Assembly (NCBI GenBank): GCA_009392295.1
Contig: VFGW01000017.1
Coordinates: 1 to 59,932 of the forward strand
From: SAR202 cluster bacterium
GTDB lineage: Bacteria > Chloroflexota > Dehalococcoidia > Lucifugimonadales > GCA-2719675
Direction: 5' to 3'
Length of the DNA: 59,932 nucleotides
Each line of letters begins with the position of its first letter. Positions within the stretch are counted from its first letter, which is position 1. The translations under genes and the position numbers were made by a program. Of this stretch, positions 1 through 8,934 are shown one piece after another. Under the pieces are notes generated by a model, which was not told the origin of the DNA, ran no database searches, and saw only the letters and a list, made by a program, of their open reading frames with translations.

Positions 1-264
1 GATTTGAACCATCGGCATTCATTACATATATCTCATAATTGCCATCTCTATTAGTATAAAAAGCAATTTTTGTTCCATCTGGCGACCACGATGGATAATA
101 ATCAGCAGCTGCGTTATTAGTCAAATTTGTCAGATTTGAACCATCGGCATTCATTACATATATCTCATAATTGCCATCTCTATTAGTCCCAAAAGCAATT
201 TTTGTTCCGTCTGGCGACCACGATGGATAATAATCAGCAGCTGCGTTATTAGTCAAATTTCCTA
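1..264 (-). repeat. Two near-identical 132-bp tandem repeats (propeller blades)
   Basis: The unit starting at 1 recurs at 133. The copies differ at only a handful of bases (for example ataaaaa versus cccaaaa, and ccat versus ccgt). 132 bp is 44 codons, one TolB-type blade. Such identity at the DNA level implies recent duplication or slippage. Further copies may continue beyond the left edge; a third unit starting at 265 is not conserved. Confidence 0.9.
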
Positions 265-1714
265 CTACAAACACAGGAGGAACAGTGATCGTAGGATAAA
301 TTGAATAATAACTTAAAGGAATTCCGTCGGCATCAACTATTCTAAAGTAATATTTGGTAGCAGATTGGTTGTTAGTGTTATCTTTTATAGCCCAGTCAAA
401 CTCCATTTGTCCCTGAATATTAATTGCTACTGGATTTAGTCCCGATTTTTTTTCTTCTTGATAAGTGCCAGAAAGGGTTGAGGTACTTAACAACAAACTC
501 GGAATTACTACTTCATCTTGAACGGATGAATTATTCACTCCAATCCATGCATCATTGCTTCCAACGTCTCCCAAGTATGTCCATGTACCGAAAATTTCTG
601 TAGCATACTGTAAATTAAAAGCCTGAGTGGTTTTTGGCACTAAATTTCCATCAACTTCAAGAGATATCCTTAATCGATATTTTTCTCCATAAACAGTACT
701 AACTCTGGCTGTTCCTTCGCCGGCCAAAGCAGTTGCAGGTGTCACAGAATCAGAATTTTCATACCACCTATAATTTTTCTGAATATAAGAAGTTTGAGGG
801 GACGTTCTCAATGTTGCATACCTCATATATCGATCTAAGTGTGTTCCGTTAATTAGAACCATCCTGAAAAAATATACTGTATCTGGGTGAGCTCCATTTT
901 CTTTTATAACCCAATCCCATTCACCTATTTCTCCAACACCTATTTGTTGCTTGTTTGCAACAGAAGAATTTTGTTCTTCATAAGACTGGGCAATATTATT
1001 TCCGTCTAAAAGAGCCGTTATATCTCCTCCGTCTTCTGATGAAAAATTATTAAACCCCGTCCATGCTTTTGAAACAGAACCTGCGTCACCCACTTGGGTC
1101 CAACCATCTTCTGTGTTTGCAGAATATTCTAATTTAAATTGCTGTGTAGACTTGTTTAAAGCTACTCCTGCTTTAACAGAAATCCTTAATCTAATAACTT
1201 TACCAGAAGTCACATTGGTTAAAATGTCATTTTTCTCAGATAACGCAGATGTAGGCGTGTAAGAATCTACATTTTCATACCATCTATAGCTAAACTGGGA
1301 CAAAGGAAAAATTTCAGGTTGCGCGGTAAAGTTATTATTAATTTGATACGTTGTGATAGAAGTTTGTTCATTATTAACCAACTTTACATCAGATGTTATT
1401 TTTTGTAATAACCCTGGTTTAATTGTCAAGCTCGAGATTCCAGCCTCCCATCCCTCAGGAATATCAATTTCAACAGTTTGTGGGGGCTCTTTATAAACTT
1501 GCATTGCAGTGTCTATATTGGATATTGTAATGTCTAAAGCGTCTTCTTGATCTTTGATCAATGAATTCATTTTTAAACCAGCCGCCATCACCTCAACTAA
1601 CGCAACAACCGCAATGCCCAAAACAAACACAGCAATTATCACTTCAATTAAAGTAAATCCACCCTCATTTGATATATTATGCTTACTATGTTTTATATTT
1701 TTATTTTGAACCAC
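1..1714 (-). CDS. Prepilin-like N-terminus plus TolB-type beta-propeller protein (3' partial at window edge)
   Basis: Open minus-strand frame running off the left edge; translated by eye. The only upstream in-frame start I find is GTG at 1714, after a TAA stop further upstream. Residues about 18-40 read NEGG|FTLIEV followed by a hydrophobic helix, the class III (type IV pilin) signal cut by prepilin peptidase after Gly. Then come two related modules of roughly 170 residues, each opening with a YRWYEN motif and ending in a FFR/YFR strand. At the far end are TolB/WD40-like blades with the typical TNRDGNYEIYVMNADGSN and YYPSWSPDGTKIAF motifs. This suggests a pseudopilin-anchored, surface-displayed propeller; the function is unknown. 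The signal and blade assignments are firm, the exact start is uncertain, and the C-terminus lies outside the window. Confidence 0.8.
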   Translation of the reverse strand, partial: MVQNKNIKHSKHNISNEGGFTLIEVIIAVFVLGIAVVALVEVMAAGLKMNSLIKDQEDALDITISNIDTAMQVYKEPPQTVEIDIPEGWEAGISSLTIKPGLLQKITSDVKLVNNEQTSITTYQINNNFTAQPEIFPLSQFSYRWYENVDSYTPTSALSEKNDILTNVTSGKVIRLRISVKAGVALNKSTQQFKLEYSANTEDGWTQVGDAGSVSKAWTGFNNFSSEDGGDITALLDGNNIAQSYEEQNSSVANKQQIGVGEIGEWDWVIKENGAHPDTVYFFRMVLINGTHLDRYMRYATLRTSPQTSYIQKNYRWYENSDSVTPATALAGEGTARVSTVYGEKYRLRISLEVDGNLVPKTTQAFNLQYATEIFGTWTYLGDVGSNDAWIGVNNSSVQDEVVIPSLLLSTSTLSGTYQEEKKSGLNPVAINIQGQMEFDWAIKDNTNNQSATKYYFRIVDADGIPLSYYSIYPTITVPPVFVVGNLTNNAAADYYPSWSPDGTKIAFGTNRDGNYEIYVMNADGSNLTNLTNNAAADYYPSWSPDGTKIAFYTNRDGNYEIYVMNADGSN

Positions 1715-1863
1715 GTCTATGACACTTTTTAAACTACTAACTTTTGATTGATATATTTCTAATTCGGTTAAAGGATTTTATTAAGATAGTTAGGTAGTCA
1801 TTTATACACAACACTCATATTAAATCAACCAAAAAATAACAAAACAATAACTATTAATATTTA

Positions 1864-1893
1864 TTGAATAGACCTATTAGAAAATGATAGAAT
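1864..1893 (+). promoter_or_regulatory. Predicted sigma-70 promoter of the nuo operon
   Basis: TTGAAT at 1864-1869, an 18-nt spacer, then TAGAAT at 1888-1893. Transcription would begin near 1900, about 28 nt before the nuoA ATG. The 1715-1927 gap holds nothing else I recognise. Confidence 0.5.
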
Positions 1894-1927
1894 ATGAGTG
1901 CTTCATTTCCAATTAATAGGAGAAATA

Positions 1928-2296
1928 ATGCCTGAAAGCTTTATAACTGACTGGACCACCATTCTTGCTGTTGCCGCAGTTGGTTTTGCTGCTGTTTTAG
2001 GATTATTTTTAGCTTCCTATATATTAGCCCCAAAAAGAAAATCTGCCGACAAAGGCCTGCCTTATGAATGTGGCATTAGGCCTTCAAAATATAATTGGTC
2101 TCAAGTTAATATTCGATATTATATTTTTGCAATGCTTTTTTTGATTTTTGACGTTGAGGCAGTATTCCTATTTCCGTGGGCAATAATATTTGTCGATTCT
2201 GTTGCTGCTGTTTTTTATGAAATGCTCATATTTATTGCAATTTTGTTGTTTGGACTACTTTATGCTTGGAAAAGAGGGGCGCTTCAATGGAATTAG
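1928..2296 (+). CDS. nuoA: NADH-quinone oxidoreductase subunit A
   Basis: 122-residue membrane subunit of complex I. It has three predicted transmembrane helices and the family motif YECGIRP around residue 46, in the loop that lines the quinone-access region. I chose ATG 1928 over the upstream in-frame GTG at 1898: AGGAGA at 1919-1924 is well spaced for 1928, and the predicted promoter would start transcription only around 1900. First gene of an 11-gene operon; its end overlaps nuoB by 10 bp. The family assignment is secure. Confidence 0.93.
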   Translation: MPESFITDWTTILAVAAVGFAAVLGLFLASYILAPKRKSADKGLPYECGIRPSKYNWSQVNIRYYIFAMLFLIFDVEAVFLFPWAIIFVDSVAAVFYEMLIFIAILLFGLLYAWKRGALQWN

Positions 2297-2829
2297 AAAA
2301 TCTGGGCAAAGACTATTTGCCCAATTCTGGAAACACACCCGCCGACAATATATTTAATAAAGTCTTGCCAAATGCAATTACTGCAAAATCTGATCAACTA
2401 TTTGCGCTGGCAAGGAAATCATCTTTGTGGACTTTAAGCTTTGGATTGGCTTGTTGCGCCATCGAAATGATGAGCACCCACATGTCTCACCATGATCTAG
2501 ATAGATTTGGTGTGGTAACATGGCCTTCTCCGCGTCAAGCCGACGTGATGATAGTAGCAGGAACTGTAGTAAAAAAAATGGCAGAGCCTATTAAGTTGTT
2601 GTATGAACAAATGCCTGACCCTAAGTGGGTCATTGCAATGGGTGCCTGTGCAACAAATGGAGGCCCATATTATAAATCATACTCAGTTGTTATGGGTGTA
2701 GACCACGTTGTTCCTGTTGACGTGTATGTTCCAGGTTGCCCCCCGAGGCCAGAAGCATTGATGTATGGAATCCTTCAACTACAAGAAAAAATCAAAAACG
2801 ACGCTAAAAAAACAAAAAACAATAAATAG
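2287..2829 (+). CDS. nuoB: NADH-quinone oxidoreductase subunit B
   Basis: 180-residue connecting subunit that carries cluster N2, which passes electrons to quinone. Visible ligands are the CC pair in [10 protein letters not shown], the Cys of [10 protein letters not shown] and the Cys of [12 protein letters not shown] 2287, preceded by GAGGGG, is preferred to an upstream in-frame start at 2266 that lies inside nuoA. The C-terminus is Lys/Asn-rich and variable. nuoC begins 2 bp after the stop. Confidence 0.95.
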   Translation: MELENLGKDYLPNSGNTPADNIFNKVLPNAITAKSDQLFALARKSSLWTLSFGLACCAIEMMSTHMSHHDLDRFGVVTWPSPRQADVMIVAGTVVKKMAEPIKLLYEQMPDPKWVIAMGACATNGGPYYKSYSVVMGVDHVVPVDVYVPGCPPRPEALMYGILQLQEKIKNDAKKTKNNK

Positions 2830-2831
2830 AA

Positions 2832-3311
2832 ATGAATATTGATACCGAAAATTCAAAAACAGAACAATTGGTAAAAACTATATCTTCGCATCTAAATCAA
2901 TTCTCACCAACAATTTCAAACAACAAAGATGAAGTTGTTATTATTTCAGACAAGAAAAATTTTTTGAATATTTGCAAATACTTAAAAACAAACAAAGAAT
3001 TAAGCTTCGATTACCTAAGGTGTGTTTCAGTAGTTGACTACATTGATCATCTCGAAATTAATTATCACCTTTTTTCGATTAATTACAGATTTAAAGCCGT
3101 ATTAAAAATCCAAATTAACGCCTCTATACCCGCTGTTCCAAGCGTCACAAATATATGGCCTGCAGCTAATTGGCATGAAAGAGAAGGCCACGATCTGTTT
3201 GGTGTACTTTTTATTAACCACCCAAACCTTTCAACACTATTGTTACCTGAAAATTTTGAAGGATTCCCGGGCAGAAAAGACTTCCCTTTCAATGATTACA
3301 ATGAATGGTAA
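2832..3311 (+). CDS. nuoC: NADH-quinone oxidoreductase subunit C
   Basis: 159-residue 30-kDa-type peripheral subunit, separate from NuoD (not the fused NuoCD of enterobacteria). It carries the family stretch WPAANWHEREGHDLFGV and the C-terminal LLPENFEGFPGRKDFP. The first 70 residues are poorly conserved, as is normal for NuoC. Its end overlaps the start of nuoD, suggesting translational coupling. Confidence 0.92.
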   Translation: MNIDTENSKTEQLVKTISSHLNQFSPTISNNKDEVVIISDKKNFLNICKYLKTNKELSFDYLRCVSVVDYIDHLEINYHLFSINYRFKAVLKIQINASIPAVPSVTNIWPAANWHEREGHDLFGVLFINHPNLSTLLLPENFEGFPGRKDFPFNDYNEW

Positions 3312-4461
3312 AAAAATGCAGTTTTCGAATATTTCTACAGACATAAATTTGGACAATCTTGAAAATCAAGATTCGCTAGATGTAATTGTAAACATGGGAC
3401 CCCAGCACCCAAGCACACATGGTGTATTCAGACTTGTTTTGTGGATTGACGGCGAAATAATCACAAAAGCTGAGCCACACATAGGCTACTTACACCGAGG
3501 TTCAGAAAAACTATGTGAATCTGAACTATATTCTCAAGTAATTTCTTTATTCGACCGAATAGACTATTTGGCAAACTTAAATATGGAATTAGGGTTTTGT
3601 GCTGCTGTAGAAAAATTAATGGAAATCGATATTCCGGATAGGGCTTGGTATATTCGAACTATCCTATGTGAACTAAATCGAATTGCAAGCCATCTATTGT
3701 TTTATGGCGTTTTTGGCCTAGATGCCGGCGCCATGACTCCAGTTCTGTATGGATTTAGGGATAGAGAAAAAATCCAATCTGTTTTTGAATCTGTCACTGG
3801 CGCCAGAATGATGCATAACTTTATCCGAATAGGAGGGTTAAAAGAAGACGTGGGAAATGATTTCAAAAAAGATGTCACCAAATTATTGTCTACTCTTAAA
3901 ACAAGTATTGATGAATGCGACGAGCTCTTGTCAGGAAATGAAGTTTTTCTTGCCCGCACTAAAGGAATCGGCACAATAGAAAGGCAAACTGCTCTAGACT
4001 ACGGTCTTTCGGGCCCTACATTAAGAGGAAGCGGAATTCCAGAAGACATTAGAATTTCAGACCCTTATGGTATTTATGACCGATTCGACTTTAAAATCCC
4101 CGTAGGTACTGTTGGTGACTCATGGGATAGATATTACGTCCGTGTCGAGGAAATGCGACAGTCAATATCTATTATAGAGCAAGCGCTTGCCCAAATGGAT
4201 GAGGGCCCAATATTGGGAAATGTTAGAAGGCTTATAAAGCCGCCTAAAGGAGAAGTATACACTCGTACTGAAACTCCTCGCGGAGATTTTGGTGTGTTCT
4301 TGGTTAGTGACGGTAGCGACAAGCCGTATAGAGTTAAAGTTAGAGCCCCTTCTTTTTCAAATTTACTTGCTTTAACCAAAATGCTTGAAAATTCGTATGT
4401 TGCCGATTCAGTCGTAATATTGGGTTCTTTAGATATTGTGATGGGAGAAGTTGATCGTTGA
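3301..4461 (+). CDS. nuoD: NADH-quinone oxidoreductase subunit D
   Basis: About 386-residue 49-kDa subunit that forms the quinone pocket with NuoB. Diagnostic motifs are NMGPQHPSTHGVFRL near residue 30, GYLHRGSEKL, and the C-terminal MGEVDR. The reading frame is open further upstream (from 3175), but that part lies inside nuoC and looks unlike NuoD. The start is ATG 3301 or ATG 3316; neither has a good Shine-Dalgarno, so coupling to nuoC is likely. The stop overlaps the nuoH start (TTGA). Confidence 0.93.
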   Translation: MNGKKMQFSNISTDINLDNLENQDSLDVIVNMGPQHPSTHGVFRLVLWIDGEIITKAEPHIGYLHRGSEKLCESELYSQVISLFDRIDYLANLNMELGFCAAVEKLMEIDIPDRAWYIRTILCELNRIASHLLFYGVFGLDAGAMTPVLYGFRDREKIQSVFESVTGARMMHNFIRIGGLKEDVGNDFKKDVTKLLSTLKTSIDECDELLSGNEVFLARTKGIGTIERQTALDYGLSGPTLRGSGIPEDIRISDPYGIYDRFDFKIPVGTVGDSWDRYYVRVEEMRQSISIIEQALAQMDEGPILGNVRRLIKPPKGEVYTRTETPRGDFGVFLVSDGSDKPYRVKVRAPSFSNLLALTKMLENSYVADSVVILGSLDIVMGEVDR

Positions 4462-5615
4462 TTGTAGAAATTTTTAATAATTTTCCATATATATTTAGAC
4501 CTTCATTATTATTGCTTTTTTTGACAATTACTGTGTTATTCCTTACTTGGCTTGAAAGAAAAACACTAGCAAAAATACAAATGAGAATGGGGCCAATGTT
4601 TGTTGGTTTCCATGGAACACTACAGCCTATCGCCGACGCAATTAAATTAGCCCTGAAAGAAGATATTCTCCCTCTCTGGTCCAATAAACAAATATATTGG
4701 TTTGCTCCCATTGCCGTTTTCGTGCCAGCATTTTTAATTTGGGTTACTTTGCCAATTTCTAATGTTTTTGTAGTTCGCAACCTTGAGCTGGGATTATTTT
4801 ATATAGTCTCTATTTCTGTTTTGTCGGTACTAGGAATGGTTTTAGCTGGATGGAGCTCTGCAAATAAATACGCCTTCCTAGGTGGCGTTAGGGCGGCAGG
4901 CCAACTAATAAGCTATGAAATCCCTTTTATTATGGCTATTTTAAGTATCGCAATGATTTCAAAATCATTAAATTTAATTACAATAGTTGAAAATCAATCT
5001 TCTTTTCCAAATATTTTGGTTCAACCAATTGGAGCTTTAATTTTTTTCCTATCTGGCTTAGCTGAAATAGGAAGAACCCCTTTTGACATACACCATGCAG
5101 AGTCTGAAGTTGCAGGTGGGCCTTTTATAGAATATAGCGGTGCCCACTGGTCCGTATTTTTCTTAGCAGAATATATCAACACTTTTACAGTTGCAGCCCT
5201 AGTTGTACTCCTATATTTTGGTGGATGGAATTGGCCCACCATGCCATTTGAAGGCAACACGCATTCTTTTTTGTCAGCTTTATGGTTTTTGTTTAAATGC
5301 TATCTAGTTGTTTTGTTAATATTTTGGATTAGAGGCACCTCGCCTAGATTAAGAATTGACCAGCTAATGTCCTTCTGCTGGAAGCTATTAGCGCCTCTTT
5401 CGTTTGCCAATATAATCGTTACAGGATTTATACTATATTACAAACTTCCCTGGGTAATCTTAAGTGTTTCCTCAATATTATTACTTATTGTTGCATTATA
5501 TTTTATTAGGAAAAAAACAAATACAAGCCCTCAAAAAACAATTAAATTATATTCTGCCAATGAACTAAGGGCGGCAGGCAAAAACAATAGTGGATTAGAA
5601 ACAAATAATGATTAA
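4458..5615 (+). CDS. nuoH: NADH-quinone oxidoreductase subunit H
   Basis: 385-residue membrane subunit (about eight to nine helices) linking the peripheral arm to the membrane arm. The family motif WLERKTLAKIQMRMGP appears near residue 30, and GLAEIGRTPFDIHHAESE marks the acidic loop at the quinone channel. Start is TTG 4458, overlapping the nuoD stop by 4 bp; GGGAGAAG at 4443-4450 is ideally placed, which supports this unusual codon. The end overlaps nuoI by 8 bp. Confidence 0.93.
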   Translation: MIVEIFNNFPYIFRPSLLLLFLTITVLFLTWLERKTLAKIQMRMGPMFVGFHGTLQPIADAIKLALKEDILPLWSNKQIYWFAPIAVFVPAFLIWVTLPISNVFVVRNLELGLFYIVSISVLSVLGMVLAGWSSANKYAFLGGVRAAGQLISYEIPFIMAILSIAMISKSLNLITIVENQSSFPNILVQPIGALIFFLSGLAEIGRTPFDIHHAESEVAGGPFIEYSGAHWSVFFLAEYINTFTVAALVVLLYFGGWNWPTMPFEGNTHSFLSALWFLFKCYLVVLLIFWIRGTSPRLRIDQLMSFCWKLLAPLSFANIIVTGFILYYKLPWVILSVSSILLLIVALYFIRKKTNTSPQKTIKLYSANELRAAGKNNSGLETNND

Positions 5616-6138
5616 ATTAATAAAAGGATTAATTATAACTTTATCTACTGCCTTACGCTCCCCGGTTACGGGTGAATATCCTATGCCCGAAAAAAGAATA
5701 CCGGTAAAAAACAAATTCATGGGATTTCCGGCCCTGACCTATGATTTTGAAATAGATGAACCATTTTGTACTGGATGCATGGTCTGCATAAGAAATTGTC
5801 CAACATCCTGCATGTCTGCAAACATGAAGGACAATGAAAAATTTACAGAAAATAAAAGTTCAAGAAAAAAAATCATTGACACTTTCGAAATTAATCTTGG
5901 AAGATGTATTTTATGTGGTATCTGCGTAGATGTTTGTAATTTTGATGCAATCGAAATGAGCCACGAGCATGAACGCAGTAAATTCGAAAGAAATGCTAAT
6001 AGGGTAAACCTGCCTGAATTAATTAAGATGGGCGTTAAATATCAACAAAAAATTAATTGGTCGCCAAAACAAGAAAAAAATCGAGGCACACCTAAAAAGC
6101 CAAAAACATCTAATGAAAATAATGGAAATTTAACTTGA
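5608..6138 (+). CDS. nuoI: NADH-quinone oxidoreductase subunit I (2x[4Fe-4S])
   Basis: 176-residue ferredoxin-like subunit holding clusters N6a and N6b. Two motifs are clear: CTGCMVCIRNCP and CILCGICVDVCNF. The tail after residue 145 is Lys-rich and low in complexity. In an enzyme without NuoEFG this subunit is the likely entry point for electrons from a soluble donor such as ferredoxin (inference). Its stop overlaps the TTG start of nuoJ. Confidence 0.94.
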   Translation: MIKLIKGLIITLSTALRSPVTGEYPMPEKRIPVKNKFMGFPALTYDFEIDEPFCTGCMVCIRNCPTSCMSANMKDNEKFTENKSSRKKIIDTFEINLGRCILCGICVDVCNFDAIEMSHEHERSKFERNANRVNLPELIKMGVKYQQKINWSPKQEKNRGTPKKPKTSNENNGNLT

Positions 6139-6653
6139 TTGAAAACTCTAACCTAGCCTCAATAATTATTTTTTATTTACTAGCTATAACAATAATTGTT
6201 AGCGCCATAGGGGTAGCTGTCTCAAAAAATGTGATGCTAGCATGTTTATCTCTTCTCGCAACACTTTTAGGTATTGCCGGAGCGTTCATCTTTTTGGCAG
6301 CTGACTTCATGGCTCTTGTTCAAATATTAATTTATGGCGGAACCGTTGTTACGGTAATTGTATTTGCAATAATCTTAACCAATTTAAAAGATTTTTCTAA
6401 TTTAAAATCTACAAAACAAGCCCCTTTTGCAGTAGCAGCATGTATAGTTGCACTCGCCTGCCTTATTACTGGAATCTTAAATTCTCCAATATCTGAAACC
6501 GCACTAAAGTTAAATTATATTTCATTAACTTTTCTTGGGAGATATCTTTTTACAGACTGGGCCATTCCTTTTGAATTGGCGTCTTTAGTTCTTTTAATAG
6601 CTTTAATAGGTACAGTATTAATGGTTAAGGCAAATAAGGAAACGGACAAATGA
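6135..6653 (+). CDS. nuoJ: NADH-quinone oxidoreductase subunit J
   Basis: 172-residue membrane subunit with five predicted helices. The segment LVQILIYGGTVVTVIVFAI is the conserved NuoJ third helix (pi-bulge helix). Start is TTG 6135 in a TTGA overlap with nuoI, the same arrangement as the nuoD-nuoH junction. The end overlaps nuoK by 4 bp (ATGA). Confidence 0.92.
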   Translation: MIENSNLASIIIFYLLAITIIVSAIGVAVSKNVMLACLSLLATLLGIAGAFIFLAADFMALVQILIYGGTVVTVIVFAIILTNLKDFSNLKSTKQAPFAVAACIVALACLITGILNSPISETALKLNYISLTFLGRYLFTDWAIPFELASLVLLIALIGTVLMVKANKETDK

Positions 6654-6967
6654 TCTCTTTAGTACATTATCAAATTTTAAGCGCAATTTTATTTTGTATA
6701 GGTCTTTATGGCGCCCTAAGTAGAAAGAGTGCTATCTTAATTCTTTTGTCTCTTGAAATAATGTTAAATGCTGTAAATTTGAACTTAATCGCCCTTTCTG
6801 CTTTTTCACAGTTCTCGCAAGAACAAGTTGCATTAGGCCAATCTATAGTAATATTTGTCATTACTCTTGCCGCTGCTGAATTAGCACTAGGTGTAGCAAT
6901 TATCCTAAGAATCTATAAAAACAAATCTTCAATTGATACAGATAATCTTAATTTATTAAAATGGTAA
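6650..6967 (+). CDS. nuoK: NADH-quinone oxidoreductase subunit K
   Basis: 105-residue, three-helix antiporter-related subunit (MrpC family). Conserved features are GLYGALSRKSAILILLSLEIMLNAVNLN, shown here only in name for its intramembrane Glu (in LSLEIMLNA), and the second Glu in AAAELALGVAI. The first-order match to NuoK is clear over the whole length. A 43-nt gap with AAAGGGG separates it from nuoL. Confidence 0.92.
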   Translation: MISLVHYQILSAILFCIGLYGALSRKSAILILLSLEIMLNAVNLNLIALSAFSQFSQEQVALGQSIVIFVITLAAAELALGVAIILRIYKNKSSIDTDNLNLLKW

Positions 6968-7010
6968 CTATAAATAACTTCAATAATATTAACAAAGGGG
7001 CTAGTAAATA

Positions 7011-8876
7011 ATGGCCGGATTACTTCAAGGAAATACTTTGATATGGATAATTCCCATTATCAGCTTCCTTTGTTTTATACTCTCAATAATTAATAAAAAT
7101 TCTGTCTCAAGAATTTCTTTATTAAATTTTTCTGCTAGCTTTATAAATGTTTTGCTTTTTTTGGTCCTGTTATTTACCTATATTGATGACGGCGAATTGT
7201 CATCCCAAATTGTATGGGCAAAAATTGGCGACACAACACTTTCAGTTGGAGCAACTGTTGATGCACTATCAATTTCTATGCTTGGTTTAATATCTATCGT
7301 GACCTTTTTAGTAAAACTATATTCCATTCAGTATATGCGGAGCGATGCAAAATTTGGCTGGTATTTTTCTTGCCTTTCTCTATTTAGTGCCGCAATGTAC
7401 GGGGTGGTTCTTTCTGACAATTTACTATTTCTATATGGTGCGTGGGAACTTGTTGGTCTAGGCTCTTATTTACTTATAGGATTTTGGTATGAAAAAAGAG
7501 CTGCCGCTGAAGCCGCTAAGAAAGCATTCATCACAACTCGAATTGGCGACGTAGGTTTATTAATTGGGTCTTTAATATTATTTAAATTATCTGGAACATT
7601 TAATATTTCAGAAATTTTCCACGTTGTAACTAATGGTGTCGAAACAAAAATGATATCAGAGTCTACTGTAGCTTTAGCAACAACGCTAATAGCTTTAGGG
7701 GCGATAGGAAAATCAGCACAATTCCCATTACACGTATGGTTACCTGACGCAATGGAAGGCCCAACTCCTGCTAGCGCATTAATTCACGCAGCTACCATGG
7801 TAGCTGCAGGTGTTTTCCTGGTTGCTAGATTATTTCCAATATTTGAAGTATCCATTTTTACCTTAACATTTATTGCCACAATTGGAATTACAACATTTTT
7901 GATTGCAGGCACATTAGCGCTAGCCATGAAAGATTTAAAACGAATACTGGCATATTCAACAGTTAGCCACCTGGGGTTAATGTTTTTATCTTTAGGTTGC
8001 GGAAATTTACCTGGTGCAATCTTTCATCTCCTCATTCATGGCGCATCAAAAGCATTACTCTTTTTGTGTGCAGGAAATTTTACAAGCTTAACAGGTAAAT
8101 CAACTATATTTGAGATGTCAGGAAAAATTAAAATATATACATTAACATCTTGCTCATTTTTAATTGGCTCAGCCACTTTGGCAGGAATTCCGCCGTTAGG
8201 TGGATTCTGGAGTAAGGATGCCATCTTGGTATCTGCATATGAAACATTTGGAATACCTATGTTAATAGCTGCATTACTAGGAGCCTTTCTCAGCGCTTTT
8301 TATATCACCAGAATGGTAACGATTATTTTCTCTATTAAAAAACCATCCCATAACCAAGTGAATAAAACATCTTTAGTGATGTCGATGCCGACAATCATTC
8401 TTGCAGCCTTTTCAGTTTTGCTCATAGGTTTATTGCTTAATTGGGGAGACCAATATCTAGGTTTCTCAAGCTTTCTTTCCGCAGCAAAAGAAACAGATAA
8501 ACACCATGTTGGGTTATGGATTCCAATTACTTCGGCTTTAGTCACTGTTCTTGCAGTTATACTAAGCTGGATGAAATATACAAATAAAATTCAATTAATA
8601 TCAAACAAAAAAGTTTCCACTTTACTGGAAAACAAATACCATATCGACAATTTATATAATTACATTGTTTCAAAAATCGTTTTGCGTACAAGTAAGATGA
8701 TATCTGCCTTCGACAGAATAGTAATAAATGACACGGGGGTAGATGGGTTGGCATCATTAATTCCATTTTCATCTTTAAAGATTAAGCATATTCAAACAGG
8801 AAAAATTTCAACTTATTTAATGTCCATGACTATTGGATTGGTTGCTATATTATTGTACCTAATATTTTTTAATTAA
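7011..8876 (+). CDS. nuoL: NADH-quinone oxidoreductase subunit L
   Basis: 621-residue antiporter-like proton-pumping subunit with about 16 helices and a long C-terminal region. Landmarks: YGAWELVGLGSYLLIGFWYE near residue 145 with the key Glu; KSAQFPLHVWLPDAMEGPTP, cited for the pumping Lys and PDAMEGPTPASALIHAATM region; and LGGFWSKDAI. The C-terminal third is variable but ends in one more hydrophobic helix, consistent with the lateral HL helix plus TM16. Full length. Confidence 0.93.
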   Translation: MAGLLQGNTLIWIIPIISFLCFILSIINKNSVSRISLLNFSASFINVLLFLVLLFTYIDDGELSSQIVWAKIGDTTLSVGATVDALSISMLGLISIVTFLVKLYSIQYMRSDAKFGWYFSCLSLFSAAMYGVVLSDNLLFLYGAWELVGLGSYLLIGFWYEKRAAAEAAKKAFITTRIGDVGLLIGSLILFKLSGTFNISEIFHVVTNGVETKMISESTVALATTLIALGAIGKSAQFPLHVWLPDAMEGPTPASALIHAATMVAAGVFLVARLFPIFEVSIFTLTFIATIGITTFLIAGTLALAMKDLKRILAYSTVSHLGLMFLSLGCGNLPGAIFHLLIHGASKALLFLCAGNFTSLTGKSTIFEMSGKIKIYTLTSCSFLIGSATLAGIPPLGGFWSKDAILVSAYETFGIPMLIAALLGAFLSAFYITRMVTIIFSIKKPSHNQVNKTSLVMSMPTIILAAFSVLLIGLLLNWGDQYLGFSSFLSAAKETDKHHVGLWIPITSALVTVLAVILSWMKYTNKIQLISNKKVSTLLENKYHIDNLYNYIVSKIVLRTSKMISAFDRIVINDTGVDGLASLIPFSSLKIKHIQTGKISTYLMSMTIGLVAILLYLIFFN

Positions 8877-8934
8877 AACTTTATATTGGATTATTTATTA
8901 TGATTAATTTAATAACAAAACCAGGAAACAAAAA

